Assembly (NCBI GenBank): GCA_002343715.1
Contig: DDSA01000061.1
Span: forward strand, 954 to 6,844
DNA from: Phycisphaerales bacterium UBA2402
Lineage (GTDB): Bacteria; Planctomycetota; Phycisphaerae; Phycisphaerales; UBA1924
Direction: 5' to 3'
DNA length: 5,891 nt
Position 1 is the stretch's first letter, and every line of letters starts with the position of its first letter. The notes below the pieces were generated by a model, which searched no databases, was not told the origin of the DNA, and was given only the letters and a program-made list of their open reading frames with translations. A program made the translations under genes and the position numbers. Positions 1 through 5,780 of this stretch are shown piece by piece.

Positions 1-1136
1 ACGCGCTCGACGCTGAAGAAGCCCTCCAGCAGGAACTTGTTGGCGACGTTGGAGAGGATTCCACCCACATCGATGGTGGTCATGCCCGCCTCGATGCCGC
101 GCCCGAAAGCGGCCTCGAGCACGCGGCGGCTGTCGCGGAAGGTACGGCCGGTGTAGCCGTTGGCGATGGCGGCTTCGAAGAGGAGTTCCTGCAGGCCCAG
201 CCCGCCCTGAAACCGCTTGGCGGCGATCTCGATTGCCTGCGTGGAGCAGACCTTCTCGATGCCTTCGAGCTTCGCGCTCTGGAAGCACGCGGCTTCGAGC
301 ACCTCGCTGGTCACGCTGGTGTCGGGGGCGTGGATGGCCGGAGCCTTGGGGCGGCTGGCGCGCAGGACCTCGAGCTCGGTGCGTGTGGCATCCCAGTTGT
401 CGCGGATAGCCTGGGCCTCGATTTCACTGTGCTTGCCGCCGCAGACCTTGCGGACGGCTGCGATGCGGGCGGTCTCAGCAAGCGCCGCAGCGCGGACCTG
501 CTCAGGCGTCTGCTCGGTGGCGATGATTGGGGACGGGGTGGGATTGGAAGTCGTGAGATCGTCGGCCATGACGCTGGGCTCCTTGTTCTGACGCGCGGCG
601 ATGCTCGCGCTGGTGCGGCCGTCTGCGCCGAGATCCACGAAACTGATCTCGCCGAGCGTGGCCTTGCGGACGACGTTGACCGGGCCGGTGAGTTCCTGGC
701 CGTTGACCGTCGCCTTCTGGTTGTCCTTGATGAACTCGAACTCCTCGACGCTCGCGCCGACGGAGGCTTGCCACGGGAAGCCGTTCCGCGAGGACGCGAC
801 GACTTCCTTGGCGGCGCTCGTGTCGCGCGAGATCACGCCCGTCGCCACGAGCTGCCCGGCCTCAACGCGGATCGAATCGGTGTGGCCGACGCCCGACAGC
901 GGGTCGTGCCCGAAGCGGATGGGGCGTGCCTGCGAGGGAACCGCCAGGCCCGCGAGGTCGATCACGACCGGGTGACGCCAGCCCGCGACACGCATCGCGC
1001 CGCCGGTGTACGCGACCATCTTGAAGCGGGGGAGAGGCGCAGCCTGCCCATCAGCCGCAGCAACGATGGTGATGTCGGCGGTTGCGGTGAGCGTGAGAGC
1101 GGGAATGGTCTTCTTGGGGTCAGCGGTGACTGGCAC
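1..1136 (-). CDS. Prohead protease / major capsid protein fusion (3' end cut off by the window edge)
   Basis: This gene encodes the maturation protease of the phage prohead joined to the scaffold and major head protein. About 378 codons are visible and the frame is still open at the left edge. Residues 1-175 read as an HK97/U35-type prohead protease: His77 in a GHDP context and Ser125 in WQASVG are the likely catalytic pair, and LGEISFVDLGAD (161-172) matches the conserved block that usually follows. Residues about 208-265 are charged and helical, as expected for a scaffold segment. From about residue 280 the sequence (for example GIEAGMTTIDVGGILSNVAN) resembles Mu GpT-type major head proteins. 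The chosen start is GTG at 1136, because GAGGAG lies 7 nt upstream; an in-frame ATG at 1151 is possible but has no comparable ribosome site. The start overlaps the portal gene by 17 nt. Such protease/capsid fusions are known in prophages. The fusion is seen directly; the assignments rest on motif recognition without a search. Confidence 0.85.
   Translation of the reverse strand, partial: MPVTADPKKTIPALTLTATADITIVAAADGQAAPLPRFKMVAYTGGAMRVAGWRHPVVIDLAGLAVPSQARPIRFGHDPLSGVGHTDSIRVEAGQLVATGVISRDTSAAKEVVASSRNGFPWQASVGASVEEFEFIKDNQKATVNGQELTGPVNVVRKATLGEISFVDLGADGRTSASIAARQNKEPSVMADDLTTSNPTPSPIIATEQTPEQVRAAALAETARIAAVRKVCGGKHSEIEAQAIRDNWDATRTELEVLRASRPKAPAIHAPDTSVTSEVLEAACFQSAKLEGIEKVCSTQAIEIAAKRFQGGLGLQELLFEAAIANGYTGRTFRDSRRVLEAAFGRGIEAGMTTIDVGGILSNVANKFLLEGFFSVER
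567..584 (-). promoter_or_regulatory. Internal ribosome binding site and ATG inside the protease/capsid gene
   Basis: AAGGAG (584-579) stands 9 nt before an in-frame ATG (569-567), which is codon 190 of the fusion. It falls just after the protease domain and before the scaffold-like segment. Initiation here would make a scaffold-capsid protein without the protease, comparable to the nested C/Nu3 genes of phage lambda. The site is seen in the sequence; its use is inferred. Confidence 0.5.
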
Positions 1137-2688
1137 TGGCGGTCTCCTCATCAACTTGGTCTGCGGGATCGGTGTCCTCGGCGGGCGCGTTCGTGGCCGG
1201 AGCGGCAGCCGGTGCGGTTGCCAGCGCGAGCCCGAGTTCGTTCATGAGCGTGAGCTCTTTGGCGCGCTGACGGAGCTCCTGCTCCCAGTCGCGGCCTTGC
1301 CGGGCGAACTCCGCGGCGAGCGTGGTCGTGTGATTGGCCAGTCGCGTGGCCTGGGCGTTGGCCTCTTTGGCGGGATCAACGTGCTCGACGCCATCCCAGA
1401 ACCATGCATGCTCGGGCAAGGTGGCCGCGATGGTCCGCAGGGATTGCGGGAGCAGCCCTTCGACAAGCACGGCCTCGTTGAGCCACGCCTTCAGGATGCG
1501 ATCGAGCACGGCGAGCTGCAAGTGGTGTTGCTCGACGCGGATGCTCTTGTAGTACACCTGGTGGTCGAGGCGACCGCTGGCGTAGTTGTACCCCGAGGAG
1601 TTGCCAGCCGCGACATTGAACGGCATGTTCAGGCAGCGGGCGATCTCGTTGAGGATCTCGCGCTTGAACTCGCCGAACGTCGTCGTCGGCTGCTCGGCAT
1701 GGACCTGGCCGAGCTTCCAGCCACCGGGAAGGACGGTCGCCAGGCGCTGCTCGAGTTCGACCTCGTCCATCGGCTCCAGCGGATCGGCTTCGCCGTTGGC
1801 AGGCGCGTCGGTGTAGATCACGGCGGCGAAGTTGGCGGCAGTCTCGGCGGCCGCGATGGTCGCCAGGGTGTACCGGCGGAGCTGCGCGAACAGCGGGAGC
1901 GCCGGCGTGATGTCAGGGATGCCGCGGAGTTGGCCCGGCCGGTCCGGGCGGAAGTAGTGCACGACCGAAGAGGCCGGAAACGTGTCGTAGGCCGTGAGGT
2001 CGTCGATGGGCGTGCGGAACACGCCGCTGTCTCCGGGGTGACGCTTGAGCACACGGTACGTGGAGGGGTTGCCCCACTCATCCAGAGCGATGCCGTCGAT
2101 CTCGTCGTTGCGCCCGCGCCGGAGCAAGGGCGTGCAGACCTGGTCCGCTTCGATGAGCTTGAGATCAAGCGACACGGGCGAGCCCGCCGACGCGATGCCG
2201 GGGTTGTTGATCAGAAGCGCGAACGCCTCACCGCTCTCTGCCCGGGACAGCCGCATGGTGCGGAGCTTGCCGGGGAGATCTACGGCCCGCGACCACTGCT
2301 CGAACGCGTCCTCGATGCGGGCGTTGGCCTCGGCGTCGCCGGTCAGCATCTGCAGCCGGGGACCGGTGCCGATGGTGTCGTTGGCGAGCGTGAGGACGAT
2401 GCCCTTGGCATAGGAGTTGTTGGCGACCTCGTAGCGGGCGCGGTTGCGGAGGACGCGACGGACCTCGGGGTTGATGGCAGCGTTGGGCGAGAGGCCGTCC
2501 GCATTCGCCCAGTGCTTGCGGTTCTCCGGCGTGGTCTTGGCCGAGTCGAACTTGGCGACAACCAAACGGCGGCCGCCGCGTGCCCCACTTCCGTGCGGAG
2601 CATGCGACGCCGCCGGGGAGGAAGAGACGGTGGACGTCCCGCGATGGGGAGCGATCCGGCTCATGATGTTGGCGAGGGCTTTCAGCAT
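1120..2688 (-). CDS. Phage portal protein, lambda family
   Basis: The portal protein forms the ring at one capsid vertex through which DNA enters and leaves and to which the terminase motor docks. The product is 522 residues, close to lambda gpB. After a variable, probably disordered N-terminus (1-44), hallmark blocks of the lambda portal family follow: KFDSAKTTPENRKHW at 46-60 and the region at 80-113, with RNRAR, NNSYAKG and NDTIGTGP. The middle holds SSVVHYFRPDRPGQLRGIP, typical of this family, and a later block reads LNMPFNVAAGNSSGYNYASG. The last 33 residues are rich in Ala, Pro and acidic residues and look disordered. The gene begins 7 nt after the gpW-like stop and no Shine-Dalgarno sequence precedes ATG 2688, so translation is probably coupled to the gene in front. 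A second ATG at codon 9 also lacks one. The family call is firm; the exact start is less so. Confidence 0.93.
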   Translation of the reverse strand: MLKALANIMSRIAPHRGTSTVSSSPAASHAPHGSGARGGRRLVVAKFDSAKTTPENRKHWANADGLSPNAAINPEVRRVLRNRARYEVANNSYAKGIVLTLANDTIGTGPRLQMLTGDAEANARIEDAFEQWSRAVDLPGKLRTMRLSRAESGEAFALLINNPGIASAGSPVSLDLKLIEADQVCTPLLRRGRNDEIDGIALDEWGNPSTYRVLKRHPGDSGVFRTPIDDLTAYDTFPASSVVHYFRPDRPGQLRGIPDITPALPLFAQLRRYTLATIAAAETAANFAAVIYTDAPANGEADPLEPMDEVELEQRLATVLPGGWKLGQVHAEQPTTTFGEFKREILNEIARCLNMPFNVAAGNSSGYNYASGRLDHQVYYKSIRVEQHHLQLAVLDRILKAWLNEAVLVEGLLPQSLRTIAATLPEHAWFWDGVEHVDPAKEANAQATRLANHTTTLAAEFARQGRDWEQELRQRAKELTLMNELGLALATAPAAAPATNAPAEDTDPADQVDEETASASHR

Positions 2689-2695
2689 GGGCGGG

Positions 2696-2908
2696 TCAGA
2701 CAGAACCGGGGGGGACGATCTTGGCGAACTTGATGCCGAGGCCGGGCTTCCTCGCGGCGTCCTTGGACGCGAGGTAGCGGTCGGCCTCGATCTGGTCCTT
2801 CAGCGGGTGCTGTTCGACTGATTGACCGTCCACCGACGCCTTGGCGGGCTGCGACGCGGCGTCGCGGAGGGCCTGGTCGGGATCCGGAGATGGTGGGGCG
2901 TCGGGCAC
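2696..2908 (-). CDS. gpW-like head-tail joining protein
   Basis: This 70-residue protein lies between the terminase and the portal, exactly where phage lambda has gene W (68 residues), whose product binds the portal after packaging so that the tail can attach. Residues 1-12 are proline-rich and probably flexible. Residues 13-50 follow the gpW pattern: a helix with ALRDAA, a short beta hairpin around ASVDGQSVEQH (24-34), then a second helix LKDQIEADRYLASK (36-49). The tail ends in GIKFAKIVPPG. GTG at 2908 is chosen because GAGGAG lies 6 nt upstream; there is no in-frame ATG that would leave a sensible protein. A strong hairpin ends at the first base of this ribosome site. The portal gene starts 7 nt after the stop. 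Size, position and pattern agree, but similarity to gpW itself is weak by eye, so the call is probable rather than certain. Confidence 0.75.
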   Translation of the reverse strand: MPDAPPSPDPDQALRDAASQPAKASVDGQSVEQHPLKDQIEADRYLASKDAARKPGLGIKFAKIVPPGSV

Positions 2909-2914
2909 AGCAGG

Positions 2915-2939
2915 CTCCTCGTCTCGAAGCGACGAGACG
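2915..2939 (-). promoter_or_regulatory. Hairpin abutting the gpW-like ribosome binding site
   Basis: Read on the minus strand, CGTCTCG (2939-2933) and CGAGACG (2926-2920) form a perfect 7-bp stem with a 6-nt loop. The last stem base is also the first base of the Shine-Dalgarno GAGGAG (2920-2915), which sits 6 nt before the GTG start. In RNA this stem could hamper or pace ribosome loading, or be a protein binding site. There is no U-run, so it is not a typical intrinsic terminator. The structure is seen; the function is inferred. Confidence 0.5.
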
Positions 2940-3004
2940 TCTCCCGGCTACATACGCCGTCGCTGGAGCCGCTGTCCGCTTTGCGGAGCGCCTGGGTCAA
3001 GTCA

Positions 3005-3018
3005 TTCGATAGATCGAA
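3005..3018. repeat. 14-bp palindrome TTCGAT-AG-ATCGAA
   Basis: Two perfect 6-bp arms flank a 2-bp centre. It lies 5 bp beyond the stop codon of the zinc-ribbon gene. The centre is too short for a good RNA hairpin with the full stem, so a DNA site for a dimeric protein is the more natural reading. It may also be chance. Confidence 0.4.
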
Positions 3019-3022
3019 CGGG

Positions 3023-3205
3023 CTACGCCTGGGCTTCCCTGGTCGAGACACGCCGCGCGCAGTGCCGGCACTCCCGCCGGCGCACAATCGCACCGGCAAC
3101 CCGCTTGAGGTAGATCACCCGGAAGTGCTGGCATCCACAGACACGACACACCAGCCCGAGGGGCTGGTCCTTCTCCGTCGGGACGACTCGCCGCACGCGT
3201 GGCAT
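3023..3205 (-). CDS. Small zinc-ribbon protein (NrdR-like zinc ribbon)
   Basis: This is a 60-residue basic protein with two CxxC pairs, Cys20/Cys23 and Cys46/Cys49, about 22 residues apart, which should bind one zinc ion. The pattern CRVCGCQHFRVIYLKR, then RRRECRHCARRVSTRE, closely follows the N-terminal zinc ribbon of the NrdR repressor. The ATP-cone domain of NrdR is absent, so this is not a ribonucleotide reductase regulator in the usual sense. It is probably a nucleic acid binding or protein adaptor module. The gene is well supported: its ATG shares a base with the terminase stop (TGATG), and GAGGAG lies 10 nt upstream. A palindrome and a hairpin follow it, before the gpW-like gene. Its size recalls the Mu Com translational activator, but I see no direct sequence match. 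The exact role is unknown; a DNA-packaging accessory or regulator are both possible. Confidence 0.8.
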   Translation of the reverse strand: MPRVRRVVPTEKDQPLGLVCRVCGCQHFRVIYLKRVAGAIVRRRECRHCARRVSTREAQA

Positions 3206-5490
3206 CAGCGACGGTCTCCTCGGATGGCCGACAGTCGAATGCGTGGCCGGTTGGGCGCTCGGGCATCAGTGCCAAAGAGCACCGCACCCTGCATGGACGC
3301 GGCGACCGCAGTGCCTACCAACCCGTCGAGCCAGTGATTGTCGAGCCCTTCGACACGGAGCTTCCACTCGTCCACGGTGCGGCCCCGGCCCTCTGTCCGC
3401 ACGCGGTATTCGCTGGTGAGATGCTCCGACAGGAGCCGGTGCTGCTCGGGCTTCTGCCCGAACAGCGAGAGACCTCCGGGATCGCCCATTGGCACCGCGA
3501 TGCGTGCGTGCACAAAGCTCTTCCAGTAGTTGGTATCGAACAAGACATGCCGCACCGCGCGCTTCCCGTTCACAATCGGCACACGCCAGTTCAGGCCGAC
3601 ACGCTCGCCGCGCTTCCGCTTGTAATCGCTGAACGGCAGGCTGCTCGCGCCGACATAGCGTCCGTGGCTGGGTGTCAGCACGCTCGCGTGCGGGCTCTGG
3701 CGACAGAACTGATAGACCACGTCCGTCGACGAACCCCAGTTGGCGTCGATCAGGCATCGGTCGATCCGCACCATCGCGCCGTCGTCGCGCCGCCACTCGC
3801 GAGCAACCGTCGCCTCGATGAGACGCTCCAGGCCGCCGTAGATCGCGCCTTCGACGCCGGCGCGGGGCGACGCGGCCGCAAGCGTCCGGCGCACATCCCG
3901 AAGCGTGAAGTACGCCTGCTTCTGGTCCGGCTCGGTGCCATAGTCGATGATGTGCCCCGTGAAGTCGTCTTCCCAGGCGGCAACGAGGTAGAACAGTGCC
4001 TTGCCCTGCACGTCCACGAACATCGTCAGGTGTGAGCACTCGAGTGGGACAAGCCCGCGGGCGTGCCCGTTCACCTTCGCTGCGATCTGGTCGGCGCTCA
4101 GAAGGTCGTCCGCGACCTCAACCTCCGGCAGCGGCTCGTTCTGGTACTCGGCGAAGAATGCGGCCTCGTTCTGCAGCCGCAGGTTCATCGCGTGCTGCAC
4201 CGCCGACAACTCGTCGTGGTTGAACCTCTCCGGCCAGGCGATGACCGCTCCCTCATCCATCGCCGTCCGGTGCTTGCCGTAGAACGCCGTGGCATCGATG
4301 ATCCCCCGATCGGCGCGAAGCCCCTCGGCTCGCACGCGGGCGTACTCGGCCCAGAGCTTCTCGCTCTTGGGGAACGAATAGACCATCTTGGTCCGCTCGC
4401 CCTGCCATTGCGGGTGCTTGTCGCGGTCGAGAATGCGGTCCGCCAGATCGTCAGGGCGGACCACCGTCAGCGTCATCAGGCCAGCGATCTTCCGTCCGGG
4501 CCCGGCCATGCCCAGGATCGCGCCCGCGAGAACGCGCTCTCGGTTAGCGCACTGCGAAGGAGAGCGGGCGCTCTCGTCGGTCTGCGGGTCGTCGATCAGC
4601 ACGAGCGACGGGCGGACGCTCACACCATCGACACGCTTGTGCTTCATGCCACGGATGCGGCCCGTGATCCCCGCGACACGGATGATCGCCCCCGATGCCG
4701 CGGAGCCCGGGATCGTGGGCAGCACGATCTCTCGCGCGGTCCACCCGATGTGGGTCTGCTTGCCTTGGTAGAGCTGCCCTGAAGCCCGCTGGTGGATGCC
4801 TTCGAGCGAGCGGATCGGGTGGCAGACCTCTGGGAAGTCGCCGCCGAGGATCTCGCTGTTCTCCAGCTCCGCCTTGATCGAGTCGAGCATCCCGGCCGCG
4901 TGCTCCTCGTCCGATCCCACGAGCGCCACGAACTCCCGGTGCCCGTACACCAACGCCCACAGACACGCGATCTCGCACAGCGAGGTCTTGCCTGAGCCGC
5001 GAGGCATCGCCATCGCAAACAGCCCGCCCTCGAGCACGGCCTGTTCGATCTTGGCGATGACCTTGAGATGATCATCCGACCACTTCAGGTGAAATGTCTG
5101 CGGGAAGTACGCCTCACAGAAGAACCTGAAGTCGCGGGCCGCCTTCGCCTTCCTCGCCGCGTCCGCGACTGGAGGCAAATCGCCAATGTCCCGTCCCGAC
5201 AGCGACAGCATCGCGTTGCGGAGCCGGGCACGCTCCTTCATCGCGTCGTAACCAGTCAGTCCTTCAGGCGCATCGGCAGCCTCGGCGATCGCCTCGTGCC
5301 GCGTGGTCACCAGCCATGCGACGTACCTGAACAGATCGACCTTGCCTGCATCGCCGTCGGCCGCGACGCGGAACCCCGCGCGCGTGCGATGCCGGTGGAG
5401 CTGACGCTCGCTGATCACCTCGCCCAGCGGTGTGCTATTGAGCAACCGCGCGAGTTCGCCTGGCTTGAGTTTGCGCGGGTCAATCGCCAC
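3205..5490 (-). CDS. Terminase large subunit with N-terminal small-subunit-like domain
   Basis: This is the ATP-driven motor and nuclease that cuts concatemeric phage DNA and pumps it into the prohead through the portal. The product is 761 residues, longer than most large terminases. Residues 1-65 form an extra domain resembling the small protein encoded just upstream (shared ending R/HYxAWLV). The ATPase has Walker A AMPRGSGKTS (161-170, Lys168), Walker B LVLIDD (296-301, Asp300/Asp301) and a probable coupling motif GLMTLT (337-342). The RNase H-like nuclease shows Asp493 in MFVDVQ, Asp582 in LIDANWG and Asp722 in NHWLDGLVG as likely metal ligands. The last block and overall style suit the GpA branch, though a Terminase_6-type assignment is possible. 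The start is GTG 5490, with AAGGAG 10 nt upstream; it overlaps the previous gene by 11 nt. All catalytic motifs appear intact, so the enzyme is probably functional. Confidence 0.95.
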   Translation of the reverse strand: MAIDPRKLKPGELARLLNSTPLGEVISERQLHRHRTRAGFRVAADGDAGKVDLFRYVAWLVTTRHEAIAEAADAPEGLTGYDAMKERARLRNAMLSLSGRDIGDLPPVADAARKAKAARDFRFFCEAYFPQTFHLKWSDDHLKVIAKIEQAVLEGGLFAMAMPRGSGKTSLCEIACLWALVYGHREFVALVGSDEEHAAGMLDSIKAELENSEILGGDFPEVCHPIRSLEGIHQRASGQLYQGKQTHIGWTAREIVLPTIPGSAASGAIIRVAGITGRIRGMKHKRVDGVSVRPSLVLIDDPQTDESARSPSQCANRERVLAGAILGMAGPGRKIAGLMTLTVVRPDDLADRILDRDKHPQWQGERTKMVYSFPKSEKLWAEYARVRAEGLRADRGIIDATAFYGKHRTAMDEGAVIAWPERFNHDELSAVQHAMNLRLQNEAAFFAEYQNEPLPEVEVADDLLSADQIAAKVNGHARGLVPLECSHLTMFVDVQGKALFYLVAAWEDDFTGHIIDYGTEPDQKQAYFTLRDVRRTLAAASPRAGVEGAIYGGLERLIEATVAREWRRDDGAMVRIDRCLIDANWGSSTDVVYQFCRQSPHASVLTPSHGRYVGASSLPFSDYKRKRGERVGLNWRVPIVNGKRAVRHVLFDTNYWKSFVHARIAVPMGDPGGLSLFGQKPEQHRLLSEHLTSEYRVRTEGRGRTVDEWKLRVEGLDNHWLDGLVGTAVAASMQGAVLFGTDARAPNRPRIRLSAIRGDRR

Positions 5491-5728
5491 CGGCAGACAT
5501 CTCCTTCACCAGCCACGCGGCGTAGTGCACGAGGTTGACCGAGCCATCTGCGTTGACGGGCGCGCCGGCATCGATGTCGGCGCGGAGCATGGCGTCCGTC
5601 ACGGGCTTGCCGCCCAGCCGCGTGAGCACGCGGGCGGCGTCCGCCACGGGCAGCGCCGCCGGGTTGAGCCGGGACATTCCCTGTCCCCCCGCCGCTGGCC
5701 CGGAACTAGGCGCGTGTTCGGGAGTCAT
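5480..5728 (-). CDS. Small terminase-like DNA-binding protein (putative TerS analogue)
   Basis: This 82-residue protein is encoded directly in front of the large terminase, where small terminase subunits normally lie. Residues 1-18 are Pro/Gly/Ser-rich and likely disordered. Residues 21-77 form a compact, probably helical domain (ARVLTRLGGKPVTDAMLRADIDAGAPV, then NLVHYAAWLV in two blocks) that aligns with residues 8-64 of the large terminase: AR-L, G--V, A-G--V-ADG and YxAWLV recur in the same order. I infer a DNA-recognition role in choosing packaging substrate, but no family is recognised with certainty. ATG 5728 is chosen because GGGAGG lies 6 nt upstream. In-frame ATGs at 5779 and 5758 have no ribosome site and lie in the direct repeats; ATG at codon 18 has only a weak one. 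The stop lies inside the terminase gene, with 11 nt shared, so the two are probably translated together. Confidence 0.72.
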   Translation of the reverse strand: MTPEHAPSSGPAAGGQGMSRLNPAALPVADAARVLTRLGGKPVTDAMLRADIDAGAPVNADGSVNLVHYAAWLVKEMSAGGD

Positions 5729-5734
5729 TGCGGA

Positions 5735-5740
5735 CCTCCC
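5735..5740 (-). promoter_or_regulatory. Ribosome binding site deciding the start of the small terminase-like gene
   Basis: GGGAGG on the minus strand lies 6 nt before ATG 5728. It is the only strong site near any of the four possible in-frame ATGs and shortens the longest possible product from 99 to 82 residues. Confidence 0.7.
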
Positions 5741-5745
5741 GCGTG

Positions 5746-5780
5746 GACTTGCCCACATGGACGGAAGAGTTGCCCACATG
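5746..5780. repeat. Two 14-bp direct repeats, 21-bp period (GA-C/G-TTGCCCACATG)
   Basis: Copies at 5746-5759 and 5767-5780 match at 13 of 14 positions (c versus g at position 3). Their period is 21 bp, two turns of B-DNA, so a protein would meet both copies on the same face. They end 18 bp upstream of the small terminase-like start. The likely readings are an operator or a packaging recognition (pac/cos) element; chance is unlikely but possible. Confidence 0.6.

Larger units (their letters stand above)
2909..3022 (-). other. 114-bp gap between the zinc-ribbon and gpW-like genes
   Basis: This is the only sizeable gap in an otherwise overlapping gene set. No reading frame in it has a start with a ribosome site. 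It holds the palindrome at 3005-3018 and the hairpin at 2920-2939. No convincing -35/-10 promoter pair or terminator was found. The gap may be regulatory, or may be the remains of a lost small gene. Confidence 0.45.

Noticed and set aside
330..1247. Plus-strand open frame of 305 codons opposite the protease/capsid gene
   Set aside because: It mirrors the codon structure of the minus-strand fusion, has an Arg/Asp/Gly-rich composition and no motif.
1006..2733. Plus-strand open frame of 575 codons opposite the portal gene
   Set aside because: It lies antisense to a well-supported portal gene. Its product has no recognisable domain and is dominated by Arg, Gly, Val and Ala, as expected from the complement of a GC-rich gene.
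2920..2939. Intrinsic terminator at the hairpin before the gpW-like gene
   Set aside because: No U-run follows the stem; instead a ribosome binding site begins at its last base.
3023..3205. Calling the zinc-ribbon gene nrdR
   Set aside because: The ATP-cone domain that defines NrdR is missing, and the gene is embedded in a phage packaging operon.
2800..3287. Minus-strand frames of 96 and 99 codons spanning the zinc-ribbon gene and the following gap
   Set aside because: They overlap the better supported 60-residue gene or the gpW-like gene in another frame, lack ribosome sites and have no motif.
3199..4782. Plus-strand open frames opposite the terminase gene
   Set aside because: They are antisense to conserved ATPase and nuclease coding sequence, show no ribosome site or domain, and are common by-products of high GC.
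5729..5779. Longer version of the small terminase-like protein starting at ATG 5779 or 5758
   Set aside because: Neither ATG has a Shine-Dalgarno sequence, both sit in the direct repeats, and ATG 5728 has GGGAGG at ideal spacing.
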